The notes beneath the pieces are model-generated. The model made no database searches. It was given only the letters and a program-made list of their open reading frames with translations, and had not been told where the DNA came from. A DNA stretch of 64,000 nt from Microbacterium sp. 1.5R. Lineage in GTDB: Bacteria; Actinomycetota; Actinomycetes; Actinomycetales; Microbacteriaceae. Both the position numbers and the translations under genes were made by a program. Shown one piece after another: positions 34,050 through 43,611 of the stretch. Within the stretch, counting starts at the first letter, position 1. Each line of letters opens with the position of its first letter. Location: assembly GCF_007667425.1 (NCBI RefSeq), contig NZ_VDRC01000002.1:521072-585071 (forward strand), in the 5' to 3' direction.

Positions 34050-34763
34050 GTGGTCAACTGGTTCTGGAAGCGCAGCGCGCCCCGTCGCACACTGGCGTTG
34101 CGCAGCCGAGGCGATCAGGGCACGTCGACGAAGGTGGACTTCTCGGAGGTCGCCCCCGAGCTCGACCGATTCCTCGGGCAGGCGGCCTATCTGCAGCTCG
34201 GCTACTTCGAGACTCTGACGCGTCTCATCCGTGCCACACCGGAGCTCTCCGAGAAGGAGTCGCTGTCGCGCGCCGCAGGGGCCGCGCTCACCAAGCACCG
34301 CGCGATCGTCGACCTCATCGCCGAACGCGGTGACGACCCGACGCAGCTGATGCTGCCCTTCCGCGAGAACCTCGATGCTTTCCGCCGCAAGACGATCGGC
34401 GCACGCCCGCGCGAGACCCTGCTGTCGGTGTACACCACGGCCGGCATGCTGGACGACTTCTACCTGGCCCTCGCCTCGAGCTACGGCGAGGTGGGTGCAC
34501 GTGTCGCCGGGATCCTCAGCCAGGACGACGCCCGGCATGAGATCGTCGCGATCATCCAGGAGACCATCGACGGCGACGGCGAGTGGCGCTCGCTGCTGTC
34601 GATGTGGGCGCGACGTCTGGTCGGCGACACGATCCTCGTGTGCCGCTCCGCTCTCCGCCAGCCGGAGCTCGCCGCCATGACCGAGGAGCGGGTCGAGCCG
34701 GTGTACACCGAGCTCATGGGCGCGCACGCGCGGCGCATGGACGCGATGGGGCTCGCGTCTTAG
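34050..34763 (+). CDS. Ferritin-like fold protein (actinobacterial, RhlE neighbour)
   Basis: A 237-residue, largely alpha-helical protein. After a basic N-terminus the body has helices with LGQAAYLQLGYFETLTRLI, AALTKHRAIVDLIAERG, GMLDDFYLALASSYG and DDARHEIVAIIQETI, the layout of the actinobacterial ferritin-like proteins. Metal ligand pairs (E-x-x-H) are not obvious apart from the DDARHE helix, so iron binding is unproven. GTG 34050 follows a TATTGT -10 box by 6 bases. Divergent from the DEAD-box gene. Function unknown. Confidence 0.78.
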   Translation: MVNWFWKRSAPRRTLALRSRGDQGTSTKVDFSEVAPELDRFLGQAAYLQLGYFETLTRLIRATPELSEKESLSRAAGAALTKHRAIVDLIAERGDDPTQLMLPFRENLDAFRRKTIGARPRETLLSVYTTAGMLDDFYLALASSYGEVGARVAGILSQDDARHEIVAIIQETIDGDGEWRSLLSMWARRLVGDTILVCRSALRQPELAAMTEERVEPVYTELMGAHARRMDAMGLAS

Positions 34764-34843
34764 CCACCCGCAGTGCGCTGGCGCTGCAGTGGCGCTGCGG
34801 CAGTGCCCTGCTGGGGTGACGCCCGACTGAAGCCGAGCTGCGG

Positions 34844-35131
34844 TCAGATGCCGAGCGCGGCCTTGGCCGACGCATCGGACCGACGCCGGAAAGCCACCAG
34901 CGCCGCGGTCGCCGCGGCGGCGACCAGCGCGGAGCCGAGCACGCTCGCGACCCACAGCCAGATGTCGCCCTCACCCACGCCGAGCCACTGCAGGCCCGTG
35001 TACAGGATCGCGGCGACGGCGGTCGAGACTGCCGGCGTGAACGCCACTCCGCGCAGTTCACGACCACCGATCACGAAGTGCGCGGCGATCCCGAGCACGC
35101 ACGCGCCGATGAGCGCGAGGAGGATGTACAT
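34844..35131 (-). CDS. Small membrane protein, hypothetical
   Basis: A 95-residue protein with three predicted membrane segments (ILLALIGACVLGIAAHFVIGG, VSTAVAAILYTGLQWLG, IWLWVASVLGSALVAAAA) and a short basic tail. It is 5 bases downstream of the DUF3107 gene and probably cotranscribed. No family recognised. Confidence 0.65.
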   Translation of the reverse strand: MYILLALIGACVLGIAAHFVIGGRELRGVAFTPAVSTAVAAILYTGLQWLGVGEGDIWLWVASVLGSALVAAAATAALVAFRRRSDASAKAALGI

Positions 35132-35136
35132 CCGGG

Positions 35137-35361
35137 TCAGGCCACGAAGCCGACGCGGCGCGATTCCTCGGTGCCGAGCTCGATGTAGGCGAGGTGCGCG
35201 GTGGGGACCAGGTAGGAGTTCCCCTTCACATCGGCGAAGTTCAGGTGCGACGTGCTCTGCTCGAGCGCGGAGGACACCTGAGAGCGGACCTCATCCGCGC
35301 TCGCGGCGGTCTCGAAGCTGAGCTCGCGGCCGGTGTTGATGATGCCGATGCGGATTTCCAC
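35137..35361 (-). CDS. DUF3107 small conserved protein
   Basis: A 74-residue protein. EIRIGIINTGRELSFETAAS and SYLVPTAHLAYIELG match DUF3107 (mycobacterial TB9.4-like), a short actinobacterial family of unknown function. The GTG at 35361 is chosen because GGGAG lies 5 bases upstream and the family starts at this EIRIGI segment. An upstream ATG at 35388 in the same frame adds 9 residues and has no ribosome-binding site. A TAGAGT box at 35401-35406 on this strand may be the -10. Confidence 0.8.
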   Translation of the reverse strand: MEIRIGIINTGRELSFETAASADEVRSQVSSALEQSTSHLNFADVKGNSYLVPTAHLAYIELGTEESRRVGFVA

Positions 35362-35518
35362 GCGTACTCCCGTTGTCGAATCGACCATGCTGTGCGCCCA
35401 ACTCTACCCCGGGCGGGTGGGGCGGGATCGGCCGCGGAGCGCGGTTTCGCCCTGAGCGCACAGGCGCGGCGACGCGGGCGCCGCATCGATGTCGGTGCGC
35501 GCCAGTAGCGTGGAGGGC

Positions 35519-38500
35519 ATGACTCAGGATGCCGCGCAGAACGCCGTGATCACCGCGGCCGACACGGCGTCCGGCATCATCATCGGGGCACCGGGAACGG
35601 GCAAGACGAGCACGCTGATCGATCGCGTCGTCCACTTGCTCGACGTCGGAGGTCTGAGTCCGGAGCAGGTGCTCGCGCTCACGCCGAGCAGGCAGGCGGC
35701 GACCGCGTTGCGCGACCGCATCGGCGTGCGCATCGGCCAGGCGACGCCCGGTCCTCTGGCCCGGTCGCTCGGGTCCTTCGCATTCCAGATCGTGCGCGGC
35801 GCGATGGTGCAGGACGGCGCCGAGCCGCCCGCTCTGCTCACGGGAGCCGATCAAGACCGGTTGATCGCCGAGCTGCTCGCGGGAGACATCGAGGACTCAG
35901 TGATCTCCTGGCCCGAGGCGCTGAGCCCGTCCGTACGGGCCTCGACGGGCTTCCGCTCCGAGCTGCGGGCGTTCCTCGCCGAATGCGTCGAGCTGGGCGC
36001 GCAACCATCCGAGCTGCGCGAGGCCGGTGATCCGGCATGGGCCGCGGCCGCCGACTTCCTCGTCGAATACCGCGCCGTGCTCGACCACGCGCGTTCCGCC
36101 CATCGCGACGCCGCCGATCTTCTCGCGGAGACGTCGGAGATCCTCCGGCATGCCGACGCGCCGACGCTCGGAGCTCTCGCCGGCCTGCGCGTCGTCCTCA
36201 TCGACGACGCCCAGGAGCTCACGCGGGGAGGAATCGCGGTCGTGCGGGCGCTGAGAGAGAGAGGCACGGCGGTGCTCGCGTTCGGCGACCCCGACATCTC
36301 CTCCGGCGCTTTCCGCGGAGCGACCCCCGAGCTGTTCGCACAGCTCGCGAGCGCGCTCGGCGACATCCACGTTCTCGACGCACCGCACCGTCAGGTCCCC
36401 GAGCTCACGGCGCTGACCCGCACGGTGACGCAGGCGATCGGTGCGGCCGGCCGCGTCGATCACCGCCGCGCCCCCGAGCCGGTCGTCTCGCACGACGAGC
36501 GGGAGCCCGCGGTCCGCACCTTCCTCGCGCCGTCGCCGCACGAGGAGCTCGATCGAATCGCCGGCGTGATCCGGGAATGGCATCTCTCCGACGGGGTGCG
36601 CTGGGACCGCATAGCGGTCATCGCGCATGACACCCGACAGGTGGCGCAGCTCGAGACGGAGCTGGCCGCGCGGGAGATCCCGACCAGGGCCGCCGGCATC
36701 CAGCGTCCGCTCGGCAGCGAGTCGGTCGTGCGTGACATCGTCGGCATCGTCCGACTCGCCCTCACGCCCGCAGAGGAGCGCACGCCGCAGGACTGGGAGG
36801 AGGCGCTCCGCACGCCTTTCGGCGGCATGGACGCGATCGGTCTGCGGCGGCTCAGGGCTCGGTTGCGGCATGTCGAGCTCGACCTCGGTGGCGCGACCCC
36901 CGCCCGGGAGCTCCTCCGACACGCGCTCACCAGTCCCGACCACCTCACCCTCGTCGATGCGCAGGAGGCGCGCATCGCGGCGCGATTCGCGACGACGGTC
37001 GCCGAGGTGTCGGCGGCAGCGGAGGCGGGGGAGACCATCCACGACCTGCTCTGGCGCGTCTGGGACCAGGCACGCGCCGTCGACGGCCGACGTCTGCACA
37101 TCGCGTGGCGCGAGTCCTCCTCGCAGGCGAGCGGAGCCGAGACAGCGCGAGCGCTCGACGCCCTGGTGTCGCTGTTCGGCGCGGCGAAGAGGTTCGTCGA
37201 AAGGACCCCGAACGAGAAGCCCGAGACGTTCGTGCGCGACGTGCTCGACAGCGAGGTGCCAGAAGACTCGCTCTCGAGTCCCGACCGACCGGGGCGTGTG
37301 ACGTTGCTCACTCCGGCGACCGCGCTCGGCACGGAGTTCGACGCCGTCGTCGTCGCCGGCGTGCAGGACGGGATCTGGCCCAACGTGCGCCTCCGCGGGG
37401 GGCTTCTGCAGACGTGGCGGCTGGCCGATGCGCTGCACGCCGCCCGCACCGGAGCAACCGAAGACCCGCCGGGGACGCTCGACCGCCGTCGCGCGGTCCT
37501 GCACGACGAGCTGCGTCTCTTCGTGCGCGCGATCTCGCGGGCCGGGGCGCGGCTCCTCATCACCGCCGTCGACGACGACGACATGACTCCGAGTCCGTTC
37601 TTCGCATTCCTCCCCGCACCGGAGCCGCCCGAGCAGCACGCGTCGGCTGAGCACCCGCTCACGCTGCGCGGCCTCGTCGCGCGGCATCGCCGCGTGCTCA
37701 CGACGTCCACCTCTCTCGCGGCGCGCGAGCACGCGGCCGGTCAGCTCGCCGTGCTGGCCAGAGAAGGAGTGCCGGGTGCCGACCCGCTCGACTGGTACGG
37801 CATCACGCCGCCGACGACCACAGCGCCGATGCACGACCTGACCGTGGAGGCAGCGCGGGTGTCTCCGTCGCGCATGGAGTCGTTCGAGGAGTGCGAGCTG
37901 AACTGGGCGGTGTCGGCGCTCGGCGGAGACACCGTCATGCCGCCGTCGGCCGGTATCGGCACGATCGTGCACGAGGCCATGGAGAAAGTGCCCGACGGCG
38001 AGCTCGACCGACTGCGCGCCGTGCTCGCCGAGCACTGGCCCGAACTCGATTTCGAGACCGCGTGGATCGGTCGCAAGGAACGTCGAAGGGCCGACCTCTA
38101 CATCGACCGACTGCACAGCTATCTCGCGGCCGTCTCGGCCGAGGGAGGACGCGTGCTGGCGGGAGAGGTGGAGTTCCGATTCGCGGTCGACGTCCCCGAG
38201 GATCCGCTGTCGTCCCCGGACGTGCACGGCCTCTCGGATGACGCGGAGCCGCACCCGCACCGGGCGATCGTGCACGGCTTCATCGATCGCGTCGAGGCTT
38301 ATTCTCCGGGCGGCGGTGAGCATGCGAAGGCCCGCGGGCAGAAATGGGAACGGATGCCGTCGCCGGAGGCGGAGCGGGTGGTCGTGGTCGATCTGAAAAC
38401 GGGCAAGTACGAACCCGAGAGCGAGCAGAAGGTCGCAGCCCATGCGCAGCTCGCCGCCTACCAGGTCGCCGTCCAGCAGGGGCTCGTCGAGGGTGCGGAG

Positions 38501-38746
38501 CCGACCGCACTCGCAGGGGCCCGTCTCGTGCTCGTCGCCAAGACCCTGGCCGGCAGCGACTTCCGGGTCGCGCATCAGCACACGCTCGCGGGGGAGGAGC
38601 GTGTGCAGTTCCTCGGACGCATCGCCGACGCGGCGCGCGGGATGTCGGCATCGAGCTTCACCGCCCACGTCGACGCGCACTGCGCCGACACGCAGTGGCG
38701 CGTGCAGCCGTGCCGCATCCACACGGTCGCGGCGGTGAGCGCATGA
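35519..38746 (+). CDS. AdnA-like helicase-nuclease subunit (UvrD-like motor with RecB-type nuclease)
   Basis: A 1075-residue protein pairing a UvrD/Rep-like motor with a C-terminal RecB-family nuclease, as in the AdnAB complex that resects double-strand breaks in actinobacteria. Walker A GAPGTGKT is at residues 23-30, but Walker B reads LIDDAQEL (residues 227-234), with Asp for the catalytic Glu. The nuclease core is VVVDLKTGKYEPESEQK (Asp958, Lys960). Cysteines in ECELNW and in the C-terminal HCADTQWRVQPC could serve a Fe-S cluster; I count three, not four. ATG 35519 lies 7 bases after a TAGCGT box. It overlaps the next gene by ATGA. Confidence 0.85.
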   Translation: MTQDAAQNAVITAADTASGIIIGAPGTGKTSTLIDRVVHLLDVGGLSPEQVLALTPSRQAATALRDRIGVRIGQATPGPLARSLGSFAFQIVRGAMVQDGAEPPALLTGADQDRLIAELLAGDIEDSVISWPEALSPSVRASTGFRSELRAFLAECVELGAQPSELREAGDPAWAAAADFLVEYRAVLDHARSAHRDAADLLAETSEILRHADAPTLGALAGLRVVLIDDAQELTRGGIAVVRALRERGTAVLAFGDPDISSGAFRGATPELFAQLASALGDIHVLDAPHRQVPELTALTRTVTQAIGAAGRVDHRRAPEPVVSHDEREPAVRTFLAPSPHEELDRIAGVIREWHLSDGVRWDRIAVIAHDTRQVAQLETELAAREIPTRAAGIQRPLGSESVVRDIVGIVRLALTPAEERTPQDWEEALRTPFGGMDAIGLRRLRARLRHVELDLGGATPARELLRHALTSPDHLTLVDAQEARIAARFATTVAEVSAAAEAGETIHDLLWRVWDQARAVDGRRLHIAWRESSSQASGAETARALDALVSLFGAAKRFVERTPNEKPETFVRDVLDSEVPEDSLSSPDRPGRVTLLTPATALGTEFDAVVVAGVQDGIWPNVRLRGGLLQTWRLADALHAARTGATEDPPGTLDRRRAVLHDELRLFVRAISRAGARLLITAVDDDDMTPSPFFAFLPAPEPPEQHASAEHPLTLRGLVARHRRVLTTSTSLAAREHAAGQLAVLAREGVPGADPLDWYGITPPTTTAPMHDLTVEAARVSPSRMESFEECELNWAVSALGGDTVMPPSAGIGTIVHEAMEKVPDGELDRLRAVLAEHWPELDFETAWIGRKERRRADLYIDRLHSYLAAVSAEGGRVLAGEVEFRFAVDVPEDPLSSPDVHGLSDDAEPHPHRAIVHGFIDRVEAYSPGGGEHAKARGQKWERMPSPEAERVVVVDLKTGKYEPESEQKVAAHAQLAAYQVAVQQGLVEGAEPTALAGARLVLVAKTLAGSDFRVAHQHTLAGEERVQFLGRIADAARGMSASSFTAHVDAHCADTQWRVQPCRIHTVAAVSA

Positions 38747-41700
38747 CGGCCTGGGCAGGCGCAGGACACGCGGTGTCGGCGCTCGACGTGGCCGCAGCGT
38801 TGGGGCTTCCTCCTCCCACCGCGGCGCAGCAGAGAGTGATCGAGGCGCCGCCCACGCCGGCGCTCGTGGTCGCCGGAGCAGGCAGCGGCAAGACCGAGAC
38901 GATGTCCGGTCGGGTCGTGTGGCTGGTCGCGAACGGCCATGTCCGCCGCGACGAGATCCTCGGGCTCACGTTCACACGCAAGGCGGCGGGCGAACTCGCC
39001 GAGCGGATCGGCGCGCGGCTCGCCCGCATCGACGAGTACGGGCGGCGCGGATTGCTCCCGCATCTGCCGGAGATCGTCGCGACGGGCGCCCTCGACCGCG
39101 TGTCGGCTGCGGCCCCAGGACGGCAGCGCGACCTCGTGCGGTCCCACGTGCTCGACGAGCTCGCGGCACGCTACGGCACCGACGACGGGCCCGTCGCGCC
39201 GCCCGCGGTGGAGGACCTCCTGATCCGCCCGCGGGTGTCGACCTACAACGCTTTCGCCGACGGCATCGTTCGCGAGCACGCGGCGCGCATCGGGCGGGAC
39301 TCCGATGTCGCGATGCTCAGCCAGGCGGCGTCCTGGATGCTCGCCCGCGACATCGTGCTGCGGGCGGATCTGCCCGAGCTCGAGGAGATCGATCGCGCGG
39401 TGAACGGGGTCGTCGACGCGGTACAGCGGCTCGCCGGCGATGCGCTCGATCACCGCGCAGATCTCGCGAGGGCCGACCGGATAGCACGGAGGCAGGCCGA
39501 GGCATTCGCGCCCTATGCGAGTCACGCCGAGATCGGCGGCGTGTCCGCGAACCTGCGCGCGCTCCCCGCGCTGACCACCCTGGTCCGCGAGTACATCGCG
39601 GAGAAGGAGCGGCGGGGCGTCCTCGACTTCGCCGATCAGGTCAGCGGCGCCTACGACATCGTGGAGTCCTCGCCCGACGTGCGCGACGAGCTGCGCGAAC
39701 AGCACCGGGTCGTGCTGCTCGACGAGTACCAGGACACCTCGGTGATCCAGACGCGGTTCCTCGCCGAGCTGTTCCGGGATGCGCCGGTGATGGCGGTCGG
39801 CGACCCCCATCAGTCGATCTACGGGTGGCGCGGCGCCAGCGCCGACAACCTGCACGCCTTCGCCCGCACGTTCGCGCACCGGGAGCCGGTCGCGAACTAC
39901 AGCCTCATGACCAGCTGGCGCAACGATCGAGGTGTGCTCGGCATCGCGAACGAGGTCCTCGGCCCGCTGCGCCGCGCCGAACTCGACGTCCCCCCACTGG
40001 AGGCGAGGCCTGGGGCGGGCGACGGCGTGGTCGATGTGCGGTTCCCGCTCACGGTCGACGAAGAGGCGGGTGAAGTCGCCGACTGGTTCGCTGCCCGTCG
40101 CGCCGAGCACGGCGACTCCTCGACACCGCACACCGGAGCGATCCTGTTCCGCTCGAAGCGCCACATGCAGACCTTCGCCGCGGCCCTCGCCGCGCGCGGC
40201 ATCCCGCATCGCATCCTCGGTCTCGGCGGCCTGCTGTCGACCCCCGAGGTCGTCGACGTGGTGTCGACCCTCCGGGTGCTGCATGATCCGACCGCCGGTT
40301 CCGCGCTGATCCGGCTTCTGGTCGGACCGCGCTTCGCCGTGGGTGTCGCCGACATGGCGGCGCTGCAGGGTCTCGCGGCCGAGCTCTCCCGACGCGACAG
40401 CGGTCTGCTGCCGCTCGATGACGAGCTGCGTCAGCGCATCCGGGCGTCCCGCGGCGCCGACGAGGCCCTCTCCATCGTCGACGCCGTCGACGTCGTGCGG
40501 AGCCTGAGCGACGACTACCGGCTCCTCGCCGAGATCACCGCTGAGGGACGCGCACGTATCCGTGCAGCCGGCGAGATGCTGGAGCGGCTCCGTCGATCAT
40601 CGTCGTTGCCGTTGCCCGATCTTCTCCGTCTGATCGAGCTGGAGCTGCGGCTCGACATCGAGCTGCCGGCGAATGAGACCAGGGGGCCTGCGCGGATCGC
40701 CGCCACGCAGCTGCGCGCCTTCACCGACGAGGTCAGGGCGTTCCTCGCCGCAGACGAGCGGGGCACGATCTCGAGCCTCCTGGCGTGGCTCCACAAGGCA
40801 GAGAGCACCGACGAGCTCATGCCGCGCCCGGAGCCGCCGGAGCCGGGGGTCGTTCAGCTGCTGACCATCCACGGTTCCAAGGGGCTCGAGTGGGATGCGG
40901 TCGCGGTCGTGCGCATGGTCGAGGGCGAGCTGCCATCGCGACCGACCGACACGGCCGGATGGTTCGGGTTCGGCGTGCTGCCGTTCGCACTCCGGGGCGA
41001 CAGCGCAGCGCTTCCGACGTTCACCTGGATCCCGCCGACGGATGAGGAACCGGACGAGGCGAAGCGGCTGAAGTCGGGTATCGCGTCGCTCACGAGTCGC
41101 AGCAAGACCGCTCCGGGCGCCATCACCGTGTTCAAGGACGCGTATCGCGAGTATCAGCAGGAGGAGGAGCGGCGCCTCGCGTACGTCGCCGTGACCCGCG
41201 CCCGCACGCATCTGCTGCTGACGGGAGCCCACTGGGCGGGCCAGAAGCAGCCGAAGGCGCCGAGTCCGTATCTGCTCGAGGCGATCGAGGCGAGCGGCGC
41301 GCGCCCGATCGCCGAGGTCGATCCCGACGACAACCCGTACGACGGTCCGGGTGCGACGCTCGCGTGGCCCATCGATCCGCTGGGCGCGCGGCGCGCCGTC
41401 GTCGAGGCGGCGGCGCGCGCCGTGCACGACGTCGGAGGCGACGCCGCGGTGCCGACGCCCGAGCTGACGCGGCTGCTGGCCGAGCGCGCGGCGCGACTGC
41501 GCGGCACGGACGCCCCGCCGCCCACGCGCGTGCCTGCCTCGCGCTTCAAGGACTACGTCACGAACTTCGGCGACACGCTCTCCTCGATCGTGCGGCCGAT
41601 GCCGGAGCGACCCTATCGGCAGACCCGCCTCGGCACGCTCTTCCACGCCTGGGTGGAGCGGCGCAGCGAGATCGTGGGAGTCGGGCAGCGTGTGGACGAG

Positions 41701-42201
41701 GCGCTGTGGGAGCTCGACGACGAGGATGCCGGCGCCTCCTCCGACGAGGCCACCGCGGAGGTGTCGCCGGCGGACGCCGCCGATCTCGCGGCGCTCCAGG
41801 CGATCTTCGAGCGCAGCGAGTGGGGCGGGCGGCGTCCGGTGGCCGTCGAGATCGAGATCGACTTCGTGCTCGGCGGCGGTCTGGAAGGTGTCAGTGACCA
41901 GGATCGCCACATCGTGATCTGCAAACTCGACGCCGTCTATCGTCGGGAGGACCGCGGCGGACGGATCGAGATCGTCGACTGGAAGACCGGCAGGGCGCCG
42001 CAGACGGCGAAGGACCGCGAGGAACGGATGCTGCAGCTCGCGCTGTACCGGCTCGCTTATCACCGCCGATTCGGCATCCCACTGGACGAGATCGATGTCG
42101 CTCTCTATTACGTCGCCGACGACCTCGTGATCCGAGACGACCGGGTCTATTCGGAGTCTGAGCTCCTCCAGCGCTGGAGCGCGGCTCGCGCGGCTCGCTG
42201 A
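38743..42201 (+). CDS. AdnB-like helicase-nuclease subunit
   Basis: A 1152-residue protein, partner of the preceding one. A full UvrD-type motor is visible: Walker A GAGSGKT (residues 45-51), FTRKAAGEL, Walker B VLLDEYQDTS (Asp327, Glu328), GDPHQSIYGWRGA, LLTIHGSKGLEWD and YVAVTRARTH. The C-terminal nuclease has EIVDWKTGRAPQ (Asp1079, Lys1081) and LQLALYRLAY. With an intact Walker B it is likely the main motor, while the upstream subunit is degenerate. It starts in the ATGA overlap. Its last 55 bases overlap the convergent gene. Confidence 0.87.
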   Translation: MTAWAGAGHAVSALDVAAALGLPPPTAAQQRVIEAPPTPALVVAGAGSGKTETMSGRVVWLVANGHVRRDEILGLTFTRKAAGELAERIGARLARIDEYGRRGLLPHLPEIVATGALDRVSAAAPGRQRDLVRSHVLDELAARYGTDDGPVAPPAVEDLLIRPRVSTYNAFADGIVREHAARIGRDSDVAMLSQAASWMLARDIVLRADLPELEEIDRAVNGVVDAVQRLAGDALDHRADLARADRIARRQAEAFAPYASHAEIGGVSANLRALPALTTLVREYIAEKERRGVLDFADQVSGAYDIVESSPDVRDELREQHRVVLLDEYQDTSVIQTRFLAELFRDAPVMAVGDPHQSIYGWRGASADNLHAFARTFAHREPVANYSLMTSWRNDRGVLGIANEVLGPLRRAELDVPPLEARPGAGDGVVDVRFPLTVDEEAGEVADWFAARRAEHGDSSTPHTGAILFRSKRHMQTFAAALAARGIPHRILGLGGLLSTPEVVDVVSTLRVLHDPTAGSALIRLLVGPRFAVGVADMAALQGLAAELSRRDSGLLPLDDELRQRIRASRGADEALSIVDAVDVVRSLSDDYRLLAEITAEGRARIRAAGEMLERLRRSSSLPLPDLLRLIELELRLDIELPANETRGPARIAATQLRAFTDEVRAFLAADERGTISSLLAWLHKAESTDELMPRPEPPEPGVVQLLTIHGSKGLEWDAVAVVRMVEGELPSRPTDTAGWFGFGVLPFALRGDSAALPTFTWIPPTDEEPDEAKRLKSGIASLTSRSKTAPGAITVFKDAYREYQQEEERRLAYVAVTRARTHLLLTGAHWAGQKQPKAPSPYLLEAIEASGARPIAEVDPDDNPYDGPGATLAWPIDPLGARRAVVEAAARAVHDVGGDAAVPTPELTRLLAERAARLRGTDAPPPTRVPASRFKDYVTNFGDTLSSIVRPMPERPYRQTRLGTLFHAWVERRSEIVGVGQRVDEALWELDDEDAGASSDEATAEVSPADAADLAALQAIFERSEWGGRRPVAVEIEIDFVLGGGLEGVSDQDRHIVICKLDAVYRREDRGGRIEIVDWKTGRAPQTAKDREERMLQLALYRLAYHRRFGIPLDEIDVALYYVADDLVIRDDRVYSESELLQRWSAARAAR

Positions 42202-43547
42202 GCCTCATCCTCCGGGGTGTCCTGGTAGTCCTCCGCTGATGACGCCGCATCCGCGGGCGGCGAGCCGGCGTCATCCGAGGCCGCGGTGGCGGGGTTGCCG
42301 TGACCGGACGTCGAGAAACGCCCCTGCACGGCCGAGAGGTCCTCGGTCTCGATGCCGCCGACGGCGACCCGTCGGGCGGCCTCAGCCGCCGCATCCGAGA
42401 GGTCGTGAGTGCTGTCCGCGTCGCCCGCCCCGACGGTGGCATCACCATTCCGCCCGTCCGCGTCGCCCGGTTCGTCGTGCCAGAGGTCGTCGGGGTTGTA
42501 TGCGTCGGTCTCCATCGCGGTGCTGCCGACGGCACTCGCTCCCGAGGTCGCGCTGGCGGGAACACGGCCCAGCGCATCCATCGCGGAGTCCACGCCTTCG
42601 CCTCGCGCCGAGATCACGCTGAGGTCGTCGTGGCGGAGTCCGTCGGCGAGGGCCTCGAGCAGAGCGGCGGCGTCGTCGACGATGTCCGTCCGATGGAGCG
42701 CGTCGCCGTGCACGAGCCAGCGGGCGAACTCCAATTCGGCGAGAAGGCGCCCCCGCACCTCGAGTGCCGGGTCGGGGACGCGCGCGATGGCCGTGGCGTA
42801 GGCGGCGTGCACATCGTCGGCCGCGTCCGGTGCCGTCGAGAGCCAGGACAGATCGACAGCCGGATCGCCGACCGAGAGCGCATGCCAGCCGATCACCCCG
42901 GTGACCTGGGGCCCGGCGTCGGGGTCGTCGCGGAAGACGAACGAGGTCGACTGCACTCCGCCCAGCACCACGGTCGACTCGAAGCGCCACAGGTCGTCAT
43001 CGGCCACGGCTTCGCGCCAGCGCACCGTGAGTCGGGCGGGGACGCGCCCGGTCGCGGCGGCCGTGTCGACGAGTCGGGCGATCTCGTCGCGGCTCTCCTG
43101 AGCGGTGCGGGTGAGCAGACCTGCACCGCGTACCACCGACGTCGGCAGTGCATGCACGGCGGCGATCGCGGTGCCCATGGACTCCGCGGCACCCCGACCG
43201 GACGGCACGTGTGCGGCCTCGATCTGGAAGCCGGGAAGGAGTTCGGTGACCAGCGCGCGGGCGTCGCCCAATCGGGTCTCACCGATGTAGGCGGGCGCGT
43301 CGAACGGGAGCATGGCCCGTGCCCCGGTCGTCAGCGCGCGGAGAGCGAGCGCCTCGGCGGCGAGCTCGCGTCCGGCCTCGTCGTCCTCCGCCACGCGGAT
43401 CGCGAGCTCCCGGCCGTCGGCGAGAGTCGCGACGGCCGAGTCGAAACGTCCGTCGCTGTCGGCGGTCAGCGGTCGCGCTCCGGTGACCTCCGCTCCGGGC
43501 AGTGCGGCCGTCACCGCCGCGGCTAGAGTGAAAGGAGAGCGTCCCAT
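42147..43547 (-). CDS. Aminoglycoside phosphotransferase-fold protein with lost catalytic residues
   Basis: A 466-residue protein. Residues 1-310 follow the APH/kinase pattern (LALRALTTGARAMLPFDAPA, ALVTELLPGFQIE, GDPAVDLSWLSTAP). The Brenner loop expected as HGDxHxGN reads LGGVQSTS (residues 195-202), and the metal Asp of the ViDW motif is Gly (VIGW, 218-221), so it is probably a pseudokinase. The last 150 residues are acidic, Ala/Ser/Thr-rich and disordered. ATG 43547 follows a TACCCT box by 6 bases; a longer frame to 44105 runs antisense to nudC and is rejected. Converges with and overlaps the AdnB-like gene. Confidence 0.8.
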   Translation of the reverse strand: MGRSPFTLAAAVTAALPGAEVTGARPLTADSDGRFDSAVATLADGRELAIRVAEDDEAGRELAAEALALRALTTGARAMLPFDAPAYIGETRLGDARALVTELLPGFQIEAAHVPSGRGAAESMGTAIAAVHALPTSVVRGAGLLTRTAQESRDEIARLVDTAAATGRVPARLTVRWREAVADDDLWRFESTVVLGGVQSTSFVFRDDPDAGPQVTGVIGWHALSVGDPAVDLSWLSTAPDAADDVHAAYATAIARVPDPALEVRGRLLAELEFARWLVHGDALHRTDIVDDAAALLEALADGLRHDDLSVISARGEGVDSAMDALGRVPASATSGASAVGSTAMETDAYNPDDLWHDEPGDADGRNGDATVGAGDADSTHDLSDAAAEAARRVAVGGIETEDLSAVQGRFSTSGHGNPATAASDDAGSPPADAASSAEDYQDTPEDEAQRAARAALQRWRSSDSE

Positions 43548-43611
43548 ACCCCCAGGGTAGGCGGGCGCCGGGGCGGTCCCGCCTCCGCCACGCCCGTGAG
43601 AGAGGGAGTCG

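Noticed and set aside
35897..38722. 941-codon minus-strand open frame
   Set aside because: It is the antisense shadow of the AdnA-like gene, with no recognisable motif or start signal.
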